Positions 50,763 through 58,172 of a DNA stretch of 64,000 bases are shown here, piece by piece (the first letter of the stretch is position 1; each line of letters begins with the position of its first letter). The notes below the pieces were generated by a model. That model saw only the letters and a list, made by a program, of their open reading frames with translations, made no database searches and was not told where the DNA came from. Source of the stretch: Allobosea sp. (GTDB lineage Bacteria > Pseudomonadota > Alphaproteobacteria > Rhizobiales > Beijerinckiaceae); the NCBI RefSeq assembly GCF_017308075.1, contig NZ_JAFKFX010000029.1, forward strand, positions 161,691 to 225,690. Direction: 5' to 3'. A program made the position numbers and the translations under genes.

Positions 50763-50999
50763 TCAGGGGATGACCGGCGCCCGGTAGGTGAAGGTGTGCA
50801 TCAGGGCGACCGCGAGCAGCATGACCACCGGGAAGTGGATGAAGAACTGCATCGAGGTGTAGCCGATCAGGTCCTTGAGCTTCAGCTTGAGCACGCCGAG
50901 CAGCGGCAGCATTCATAACGGGTTGATGAAATTCGGCAGGGTTTCGGCGATGTTGTAGACCATCACGGTCCAGCCAAGATGCGCGCCGATCGCGGCACA
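50763..50999 (-). pseudogene. C-terminal fragment of an AtoE-like short-chain fatty-acid transporter gene
   Basis: The minus strand reads AIGAHLGWTVMVYNIAETLP, then NFINPL, a stop, and MLPLLGVLKLKLKDLIGYTS to the end. Family members have Trp at the stop (PFWMLPLLG), so a TGG to TGA change broke it. The upstream part ends abruptly at 51000, where a fragment of a recD2 gene begins on the other strand. It is a decayed relic at a recombination junction. Confidence 0.75.
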
Positions 51000-51198
51000 G
51001 GTCGTGGTCATCCCGGTCCTGACCCAGCACTACGTCATGCTGCAGCGGAATCTGCTCTACACCGGCGTCACACGCGGCAAGCGCCTCGTCATCCTGCTCG
51101 GCCAGAAAAAGGCCATCGCCATGGCCGCGAAGAATCCGTCGGGCAGGCGGCGATGGTCGAAGCTGAGGGAGCGGCTGGCGCCGAGTGATGGCGCTTGA
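51000..51198 (+). pseudogene. 3' fragment of a second recD2 gene
   Basis: The frame reads VVIPVLTQHYVMLQRNLLYT and continues to KLRERLAPSDGA, matching the last 66 residues of the helicase at 29702-31891. About ten base differences occur over 195 bases. The similarity continues roughly 40 bases past the stop into the spacer. It begins sharply at 51000. The fragment lacks the ATP-binding parts and cannot be functional. Confidence 0.85.
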
Positions 51199-51390
51199 CG
51201 GGTCAAGCGCAGCTGCATGCCGCACCCATGTACTTGTGCTTGACGGTCGGCAGGCTCGTGCCGGTTCATCTACACGGTCTGCTGCCGAGCCGACGTCAAC
51301 GTGATGGTGTGGACGGCCCCTGCGTCCGGCGTCGAGTGCGCCATAGTGTGGTCGTTGTCGAAACGGTCACAGTGGCAGGAGCCGTCCACC

Positions 51391-52414
51391 TTGAAGACTA
51401 CCACCATAGGCTTGGATCTGGCCAAGAGCGTGTTTCAGGCCCACGGCGTCGATGACGCCGGCACTGTTACTGTCCGCAAGAAGCTGCGCCGGTCGGAGGT
51501 GCTGGCGTTCTTTCGGGATCTGCCGGCCTGCCTGATCGGCATGGAAGCGTGCGCGACCGCGCACCACTGGGCCCGGGAGCTGGCGGCGCTGGGGCATGAG
51601 ATCCGGTTGATGCCGCCGAACTATGTGAAGCCCTATGTCCGTCGCCAGAAGAACGACGCCGCCGACGCCGAGGCGATCTGCGAGGCAGTCACGCGGCCGA
51701 CGATGCGGTTCGTGCCGGTCAAGAGCGTGGAGCGGCAAGGCGTGCTGACGCTGCACCGGACCCGGGAGCTTCTGGTGCGCCAGCGCACCATGCTGATCAA
51801 CGCCATCCGCAGCCACTGCGCGGAGTTCGGCCTGATCGGGCCGCAGGGCGCCCGGCAGGTGACGAAATTGATCGACCAGATCCGATCGGCAGGAGACGAC
51901 GTGCTGCCCGAACTGGCGCGATCGATGCTGCTGATGCTGGCGGATCAGCTTCTGCTCCTCGCCGACCGGATTCATCAGCTTGAACGCCAGCTGCTGGCCT
52001 GGCATCGGCAGGATCAGGTCAGTCAGAGGCTGGCGACCATCCCGGGGTCGGGATCATCAGCGCCACGGCCCTGTCGGCCAGCGTCAGCGATCCGTCCCTG
52101 TTCCGATCCGGTCGGGAATTCGCCGCCTTCCTGGGCCTGGTCCCCAGACAGAACTCCTCGGGAGGCAAGGATCGGCTGGGCGCATCTCCAAGATGGGCGA
52201 TAGCTATCTGCGCAAACTGCTGGTGGTCGGGGCCACCTCCGTCATCCGACGGGTGCGAACGGGCGCTTCACTCGCCTCGGCTGACTGGGTTCGAACCCTG
52301 CTCGAGCGCCGCCCGGCCCGCGTGGTCACCGTAGCCATGGCCGACAAGACCGCGCGCATCGTCTGGGCCGTCATGACACGAGGAGAGAGCTACAGGCCAC
52401 AGGCCGTGGCCTGA
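51391..52414 (+). pseudogene. IS110-family transposase with two frameshifts
   Basis: Translation starts at a TTG (51391) after AGGAG: LKTTTIGLDLAKSVFQAHGV. The N-terminal domain is intact to about LATIPG (52045). One missing G there, and one missing C near 52182 before ISKMGDSYLRKLLVV, shift the frame twice. The three pieces together give a full-length protein of about 342 residues ending MTRGESYRPQAVA. This is a different member of the same subfamily as the copy at 6182-8263. It is inactive unless the gaps are sequencing errors. Confidence 0.8.
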
Positions 52415-52654
52415 TCGAAATCGCGGCGGCCATCGGGGCGCCCGCTCTGAACTGCAGAGGGACGACAGGGAATGACGGAGACGATCTGAACGCGGCCGCA
52501 GGCCGGGACAACCCGAGGCGTTGTCGGAGCTTCGTGCTCGCTAATGTGAACGGGACCCGACCGGCGGACTCCATCCGGGCCAGCGGCTATCAAAGCCGCA
52601 CCAACAGGCCGGACAGATGTCCGCACCCCGCAGATCTCCCCCGCCAAACCGAAC
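52415..52654. other. IS110 3' flank, no gene
   Basis: 240 bases between the broken IS110 transposase and the DUF924 gene. It resembles the non-coding end that follows IS110 transposases; no frame was recognised. Confidence 0.4.
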
Positions 52655-53359
52655 TTACCTCTTGCAGATCAGGGGCCGTCCACAGATGACAACGCCACGA
52701 CCGCCGCCGACATTGTCAAACGCCTTCACATGCGGAAACTCGCCCCTGGCGATATACCTCTCTTCGTCAGCGGTCGATGTGCGGTCGAGCACCGCATTGC
52801 GATGCGGGTGCCGACCGAATTCGGCAATGACCTTGCGAACAGCGCGAGCTTGGTCGAGCAGGGATGCATAGATCGGCCGTATCGGGATCGGCGCTTCTGC
52901 TGCGATCTCCGCGCGCAGGCCGATCAGGAGATCGAGGCGCCGCAAATGGTCCGGGCCTTCGCAATGCCCCAGTGGCAGACCATACACGACTTTAAAGTAC
53001 GGCGTTTCCAGAGACGAATAGTGACCGTTCGAAAAGCCCTCGGTCACCAGCGCCAGCGCGTGAACATCCTGTGCATAGGCGCGTGCGCTATCTCGCCAGA
53101 CGGAGCGGGAAAACTGATCGAGGACGACGATCAGCGCCAGTCGTCCAAGCGGATTCAGCGCCCAGTGATTGCGTGCGCCTTTGGCCGCTTGCTCGGTAAG
53201 ACTGGAAAAGCGCGCCACGATCTCGCCATGGGCACCGCCCCGCATTCTCCAGAACCAATGTGCGCTGTGCATCTGCGCATCGACATGCGGCAAGCGCCCC
53301 TCGGGAAACCAGAAGTCGAGAACATCGCCCCATTCCCGGCGATCCTTGATAAGCTTCAT
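52655..53359 (-). CDS. DUF924-family protein
   Basis: 234 residues from the ATG at 53359 (MKLIKDRREWGDVLDFWFPE), with GGAG seven bases upstream; a GTG two codons earlier is less likely. Family features are VLDFWF near the start, LALIVVLDQFSRSVWRDSAR, and HALALVTEGF. DUF924 proteins have a TPR-like helical fold and no settled function. The C-terminus (GGGRGVVICGRPLICKR) is beyond the usual domain. It lies between an IS110 relic and the metal ATPase. Confidence 0.85.
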   Translation of the reverse strand: MKLIKDRREWGDVLDFWFPEGRLPHVDAQMHSAHWFWRMRGGAHGEIVARFSSLTEQAAKGARNHWALNPLGRLALIVVLDQFSRSVWRDSARAYAQDVHALALVTEGFSNGHYSSLETPYFKVVYGLPLGHCEGPDHLRRLDLLIGLRAEIAAEAPIPIRPIYASLLDQARAVRKVIAEFGRHPHRNAVLDRTSTADEERYIARGEFPHVKAFDNVGGGRGVVICGRPLICKR

Positions 53360-53585
53360 ATCCACTCCGCTTCCAAAGTTCCGGACAGGCCTTCATTTCC
53401 ATCGCACGCCCTCACCGGGGCGGCAGCGCAGCTTCCTGTCCCGGTGACACGCTTCATGACCCGGAACCCGCTCCGACGAGGCGCGGGTTCCGCGGCCTGG
53501 ACCGGCCCCGCTATAACCGGCTCCGTCTCTAAACTTAAGATAAGAGACCGTTTGCCGGGAACCGCATGCCGTTTTTCGGGCCGAT
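53360..53585. other. Intergenic, no gene seen
   Basis: No frame here has a recognised family. It probably carries the DUF924 promoter. The repeat at 53586-53690 follows. Confidence 0.35.
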
Positions 53586-53690
53586 GCTCTAGAGCAGGTT
53601 CGCGGTTCTCCGAATCGCCGATCTGCTCCAAGCTTTTGTTTTATCGCACTTTCTTCACGCGAACCGGCGTCCACTTCGCTCGAAACGGAT
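53586..53690. repeat. Dispersed alphaproteobacterial intergenic repeat
   Basis: The segment runs from CTCTAGAGCAGG to near GGATCTAG and includes CACGCGAACCGG, CCACTTCGCTCGAAA and TTTTGTTTTATCGCA. Elements of this kind are scattered in intergenic spaces of many Hyphomicrobiales genomes. It abuts the stop codon of the metal ATPase. Recognition is from memory, so a genome-wide match is needed to confirm it. Confidence 0.55.
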
Positions 53691-55613
53691 CTAGGCGGCA
53701 ACTCGTTCGGTCGTCTGCGCGATGGCTGCCCTCGCCTTGTCGGCAGCGGGAACGCGCAGCAGGCGCATGCCGTTGAGGATGACGATCAGCACCGACAACT
53801 GGTGAACCAGCATGCCGCCCGCCATGTGGATGGAGCCCGTATAGACGCCGGCCAGCAGGCCGAGCACCGTCAGCACGGCGATAACCAGGTTCTGGCGCAT
53901 ATTGGTCAGCGTCGCGCGCGAAATCTCCATAGCCTCGGCGATCTTGCCCAGATCGTCGGTCATCAACGCAATGTCCGCCGTCTCGATGGCGATGTCGCTG
54001 CCGCTGGCGCCCATGGCGATGCTGATATCGGCGGCGGCCAGCGCCGGGGCGTCATTGATGCCATCGCCAACCATCGCCACGCGGAAGCCTTCGGCGCGCA
54101 TGACCCGGATCTGGTCGAGCTTGTGATCGGGCATCATGGCGGCATGCACCTCGTCCACCCCGACCGTGGCGGCGATCGCCTCGGCTGCGGGGCGCTGGTC
54201 GCCGGTCAGCATCACCACACGGTTCACACCGAGCGCGTGCAGCCGGTCGATCATCGGCCTTGCGCTGGCGCGCGGCATGTCGGCCAGCCCCAGCAGGCCC
54301 ACGACCTCGCCATTATGCGCCACGATGACCACCGTGTGGCCAAGCTCATGCAGGCGAGCAATGCCGTCCTTGACCTCGGCACTGAATGCAATGCCGAGAT
54401 GGTCGAACAACCGGTGACTGCCGACCGCGATCTGAGCGCCGCCATGGCGGGCGATCAGACCCATGCCGGCGATTTCCTCCAGCGCCTCGGCGGTGGGCAG
54501 GTGGCCTTCCGCCCGCGCCGCTTCGATGATCGGGCGGCCGAGCGGGTGGTTCGAGCCGGTTTCGGCAATCGCCGCCCACAGCAGCACGTCTTGCCTGCTG
54601 CGGCCCGCCAGCGCCACGATTTCGGCCAGACGCGGCTGGCCTTCGGTCAGCGTACCGGTCTTGTCAAGCGCCAGCGCGGTGATGCGTCCGGCATTTTCCA
54701 GATGTTCGCCGCCCTTGATCAGGATACCTGCGCGTGCTGCCCGTCCGATGCCGGCCACCACTGAAACAGGCGTCGAGATCACCAGCGCACCGGGGCAACT
54801 GACCACGAGCAGCGTCAGGGCCAGTTCGATGTCGCGTGTGACAAGGTAGCTGACGACCGCCATCACGAACACGCCGGGCGTATACCAGCGCCCGAAGCTT
54901 TCGATCATCCGCTGGGCCGGAGCCTTGGCCTCCTGCGCCTCCTCGACGCGGCTGATGATGCGCGCGAGCGTGGTGTCGGCCCCGACACCGATGGCGCGCA
55001 GATATAGCAATCCGTTCTCGGCCAGCGTTCCGGCGAAGACGCGCGAGCCGGGCGCCTTTTCTGCCGGGATCGGCTCGCCGGTGATCGCGGCCTCGTTGAC
55101 GGCGGCCGTGCCTTCGATCACCGCGCCATCGACCGGCAGCCGCTGGCCGGCCCTCACCAGCACAGTTTCGCCAAGCACGACCTCATGGGCGGCAATCTCG
55201 ACCGGCTGGCCATCGCGCAGCACGGTTGCGGTGACGGGGGTCGCGTCGAGCAAGGCCTTCAGCGCGCCGCGGGTGCGGCTCATGGTGCGCGCTTCCAGCC
55301 AGGCTCCCAGCATGAACAGGAAGGTGACGGCGGCCGATTCCCAGTGATTGTCGATGAACAGCGCGCCGATGGCGGCGACGATGACCAGCAATTCAATGCT
55401 TAAGTGCCGCAACCGCAGCGAGGCCCAGGCCCGCAGCGCAATGTCATAGCCGGCCAGTATCGCGGCAATCGTCATCAGCGGCGCCCAGGGGGCGGCCTGC
55501 CCGAAACCGTAAAAGGCGACCAGCGCTGCGGTGATGAACATCCCACTGGCAACGGTCAGCCATTTGCGCCGGCTGGCGGGGTTTGCGTAGATGGCGATTG
55601 ACCGGGAAAACAT
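53691..55613 (-). CDS. P1B-type heavy-metal ATPase with a CPG motif
   Basis: 640 residues, with GGAG before the ATG at 55613. It has no N-terminal metal-binding domain. The transmembrane metal motif is SCPGALVISTP (Cys-Pro-Gly at residues 273-275), where most zinc, cadmium or copper pumps have CPC. The phosphorylation site is DKTGTLT at 317-323, and GDGINDAPALA closes the ATP domain. The actuator motif is ITGEPIP. It exports or imports a transition metal. The HMA-domain protein encoded upstream would supply or sense the ion. The altered motif makes the metal uncertain. Confidence 0.88.
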   Translation of the reverse strand: MFSRSIAIYANPASRRKWLTVASGMFITAALVAFYGFGQAAPWAPLMTIAAILAGYDIALRAWASLRLRHLSIELLVIVAAIGALFIDNHWESAAVTFLFMLGAWLEARTMSRTRGALKALLDATPVTATVLRDGQPVEIAAHEVVLGETVLVRAGQRLPVDGAVIEGTAAVNEAAITGEPIPAEKAPGSRVFAGTLAENGLLYLRAIGVGADTTLARIISRVEEAQEAKAPAQRMIESFGRWYTPGVFVMAVVSYLVTRDIELALTLLVVSCPGALVISTPVSVVAGIGRAARAGILIKGGEHLENAGRITALALDKTGTLTEGQPRLAEIVALAGRSRQDVLLWAAIAETGSNHPLGRPIIEAARAEGHLPTAEALEEIAGMGLIARHGGAQIAVGSHRLFDHLGIAFSAEVKDGIARLHELGHTVVIVAHNGEVVGLLGLADMPRASARPMIDRLHALGVNRVVMLTGDQRPAAEAIAATVGVDEVHAAMMPDHKLDQIRVMRAEGFRVAMVGDGINDAPALAAADISIAMGASGSDIAIETADIALMTDDLGKIAEAMEISRATLTNMRQNLVIAVLTVLGLLAGVYTGSIHMAGGMLVHQLSVLIVILNGMRLLRVPAADKARAAIAQTTERVAA

Positions 55614-55632
55614 GGGCTGTCTCCTTCACAGA

Positions 55633-55662
55633 CGAGCCCTGCCGCTAAAACGACAGGGCTCG
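55633..55662 (-). terminator. Hairpin between the HMA gene and the metal ATPase gene
   Basis: CGAGCCCTG (55633-55641) is exactly complementary to CAGGGCTCG (55654-55662), with a 12-base loop. It lies in the short gap of the leftward operon and may attenuate read-through so that the small metal protein is made in excess. Confidence 0.55.
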
Positions 55663-55728
55663 GAAGCATCGGGCGAGGAGTGGAGCGCGGCTTTCGCGCC
55701 GCGGCTCGTTCAGGGGGGGCGGTCAGGA

Positions 55729-55959
55729 TCAGAATGCTGATGGCTTGGCGGCATAGCCGGTCTTGGCGATGGAGTTGACCAGGGCGGCCGCGTCGCTGAG
55801 CGCCGGATCATGCTCGACCTCGATGCGGCCGCTGGAGAACTTCACCTCGGCCTTGGTGACGCCGGGCAGCGCCAACAGCGCCTTTTCGATCTTCGGCACA
55901 CAGCTTGGGCAGGACAGTTCGTCGCTGCGCAGCAGGGTGCGGATATTCTTCGTGGTCAT
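55729..55959 (-). CDS. Heavy-metal-associated (HMA) domain protein
   Basis: 76 residues. The single ferredoxin-like HMA domain has the metal site ELSCPSCVPKIEKAL (Cys-Pro-Ser-Cys), then ALPGVTKAEVKFSSGRIEVE. It resembles MerP, CopZ and detached N-terminal domains of P1B ATPases. It is the first gene of the leftward operon and probably hands metal to the ATPase, which lacks its own HMA domain. Confidence 0.88.
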   Translation of the reverse strand: MTTKNIRTLLRSDELSCPSCVPKIEKALLALPGVTKAEVKFSSGRIEVEHDPALSDAAALVNSIAKTGYAAKPSAF

Positions 55960-56055
55960 GGCTTGATCCTTTCAATTGATCGGCATTGCCTGTGACCTGG
56001 AGATAACTATGCCATCCGCGCACAGGGATTAGCGAAAGCCGAAAGGTAAGCTTGC

Positions 56056-56940
56056 ATGAACGCACAGGTTGCGAACTGGGATGATCTGCGGGTCTTTCTT
56101 GCGGTTGCGCGAACCGGAAGCCTGTCGGGCGCGGCGCGCAATCTTGGCGTCAATCACTCCACGGTGTTTCGTCGGATTGCCGGCTTCGAGGCGACATTGG
56201 GAGTGCGATTATTCGAACGGTTGCCGAATGGTTACGCGCTGACCCTGGCGGGTGAGGAAGCGCTGGGCATTGTCGAACGCATCGAAGCCGACGTTGCGAC
56301 GCTCGACCGCACCGTGACCGGTCAGGACCTGCGGCTGAGCGGCACGGTGCGCATCACTGCCATCGACATGCTCGCCTTCTGGCTGCTGCCCGATCATCTG
56401 GCGCGGTTCCGCGCCGCCTATCCGGGCATCGAGATCGAAATGGTGGTTGGCAACGAAGCGCTCAACCTGTCGCGGCGCGAAACCGACATCGCCTTGCGGA
56501 TCGGCAACACGCCGCCCGAAACACTGGTGGGGCGGCGGGTGGGGCGACTGGATTTCGCGATCTACGGCGCGCCGGTCTATTGCGCGGCCCGCACCGACCT
56601 GGAACTGGCGGAACATGACTGGATCGGCCTCGACAGTGCCCACGCGCCTCTGGTCCGCCGCTTTGAGCAGTTCCTGCCCAGCGTTCGGCCGGTGATCCGC
56701 TCGGATTCGGTCGCTTGCACCGTGCGGCTCGCCAAGGCAGGGCTTGGCCTGGCAGTGTTGCCCTGCGCCATTGCCGACCGGAAGCCCGACCTGATCCGCC
56801 TCGCCGAGGTACCCGACACGTTTGGTCTCGATCTGTGGCTGCTGACGCATGAGGATTTGCGCCATACTGCCCGCATCCGTGCCGTGCTCGATTTCCTGGC
56901 GACAGCTCTTGCCGGAGTACTGGACAGTGCCGGCGCGTAA
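56056..56940 (+). CDS. LysR-family transcriptional regulator
   Basis: 294 residues. The N-terminal winged helix reads NWDDLRVFLAVARTGSLSGA, then ARNLGVNHSTVFRRIAGFEA and LFERLPNGYALTLAGEE. The C-terminal domain has the substrate-binding fold. It is divergent from the HMA and ATPase operon with 96 bases between start codons, the classic LysR arrangement, so it may control that operon. LysR control of metal ATPases is uncommon; it may instead be an unrelated regulator. Confidence 0.88.
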   Translation: MNAQVANWDDLRVFLAVARTGSLSGAARNLGVNHSTVFRRIAGFEATLGVRLFERLPNGYALTLAGEEALGIVERIEADVATLDRTVTGQDLRLSGTVRITAIDMLAFWLLPDHLARFRAAYPGIEIEMVVGNEALNLSRRETDIALRIGNTPPETLVGRRVGRLDFAIYGAPVYCAARTDLELAEHDWIGLDSAHAPLVRRFEQFLPSVRPVIRSDSVACTVRLAKAGLGLAVLPCAIADRKPDLIRLAEVPDTFGLDLWLLTHEDLRHTARIRAVLDFLATALAGVLDSAGA

Positions 56941-57474
56941 CCGCCTCGGCTATCGATCATTTTTCGATCTCGGCCACCCTGCTGGTTGGGTAGAGGAGGC
57001 GATTTTGGGGCAGGCTTTGTCCCATCTCAATCCTCGATTGAGGCCGATCGCTCGGACCTCGTTCAAACACCATCGTTCTGAGGGACAGCCACCCAACTGA
57101 CATAGCCAGGTGGCGCCGGCCCATTACGGCATCTAGATCTTCTGCGGCAGCACGGGCGACGAAGCGAGCTGCTGCTTTACGATCCGGAGGCTTTCGACGG
57201 TCATGGCCACAAGCGTGATCCGATCTGCCCGCAAAGGTGCCGGAGACAGGCTCGGTGCAGGCCTGCGAACCTCCTGAATGGCCTCGCTGGAGCAGAATGC
57301 CGGAACCTTGACACAGCACAAATCCGCCGGCCCTTGTTTGTTTTAGAATTGCTCTAGATTTATCTCTGTTGGGCACCCTGTTTGTCGGGCGAAGGGCGGA
57401 TTGTTCTGGAACAACGTCTTCCCCGAGGAGACAAGGTCGTTCAATCCCGCAATGCCTGCTTGGAAGCTGTGTCC
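56941..57474. other. Gap without a recognised gene, with iron-control-like box
   Basis: 534 bases. A minus-strand frame at 57133-57321 (ends VKQQLASSPVLPQKI) and a plus-strand frame (56941-57100) have weak coding character but no family. An Irr-like box lies at 57342-57358. The region may hold decayed genes and the promoter of the transporter at 57475. Confidence 0.35.
57342..57358 (+). promoter_or_regulatory. Likely Irr (iron control element) box
   Basis: TTTAGAATTGCTCTAGA matches the iron control element consensus TTTAGAA-N3-TTCTAAA of Irr in Hyphomicrobiales in 14 of 17 positions when compared with a perfect box. It lies about 115 bases before the start of the VIT/CCC1-type transporter, a gene class known to be under Irr control in related bacteria. 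Confidence 0.55.
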
Positions 57475-58170
57475 GTGCGTGCCCTTCACAAGGAAAATCA
57501 TCTCATCGAGCGCATAGGCTGGCTTCGGGCGGCTGTGCTCGGCGCCAATGATGGACTGATCTCGACGTCGAGCTTGATCGTCGGTGTCGCCGCCGCGACC
57601 GCAGCTTCGCACGAAATCCTGGTTGCAGGCGTGGCGGGGCTCGTCGCGGGAGCAATGTCGATGGCCGCGGGCGAATATGTCTCGGTCAGCTCGCAGGCCG
57701 ACACCGAAGAAGCCGATATAGCGCGCGAACGTCATGAACTGGCGACGCAGCCCGAGGCTGAACTGGCTGAGCTCGCCGCGATCTATGAGCAGCGCGGCGT
57801 GACCCCGGAACTTGCCCGGAAAGTCGCCGAACAGATGATGGCAAAGGATGCCTTCCAAGCCCATGCACGGGACGAACTAGGGCTCGCGAGCCATGTGATG
57901 GCGAGGCCCGTCCAGGCCGCCTTCACCTCGGCGGTGACGTTCGCAACCGGCGCCGCCCTGCCGCTGCTCGTTGCTCTGCTTGCGCCGGCTGGAACGGCCG
58001 CATGGAGCGTATCCATCGCCTGCCTCTTCGGCCTTGCCGTGCTTGGCGCGGTCGGGGCCCGGGCTGGCGGCGCCAGCACCTGGAAACCCACTGTCAGGGT
58101 GGTGTTCTGGGGAGCGGTTGCGATGGCTTCAACCGCGATGATCGGTTCTCTCATCGGCCGGGCGGTGTGA
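57475..58170 (+). CDS. VIT/CCC1-family Fe2+/Mn2+ transporter
   Basis: 231 residues from a GTG at 57475, chosen for GGAAG eight bases upstream; a GTG at 57469 is too close. The family start is IGWLRAAVLGANDGLISTSS, followed by the second helix with AGAMSMAAGEYVSVSSQADT. The middle metal-binding loop is rich in Glu/His (EEADIARERHELATQPEAEL). Three more membrane helices end the protein. It moves ferrous iron or manganese out of the cytoplasm or into storage. The Irr-like box upstream supports an iron role. The next gene, a P-type ATPase, starts only two bases later. Confidence 0.85.
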   Translation: MRALHKENHLIERIGWLRAAVLGANDGLISTSSLIVGVAAATAASHEILVAGVAGLVAGAMSMAAGEYVSVSSQADTEEADIARERHELATQPEAELAELAAIYEQRGVTPELARKVAEQMMAKDAFQAHARDELGLASHVMARPVQAAFTSAVTFATGAALPLLVALLAPAGTAAWSVSIACLFGLAVLGAVGARAGGASTWKPTVRVVFWGAVAMASTAMIGSLIGRAV

Positions 58171-58172
58171 CG

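Noticed and set aside
57133-57321. 62-codon minus-strand frame upstream of the VIT gene
   Set aside because: It has some coding-like character but no recognised family, no good ribosome site and no conserved neighbours.
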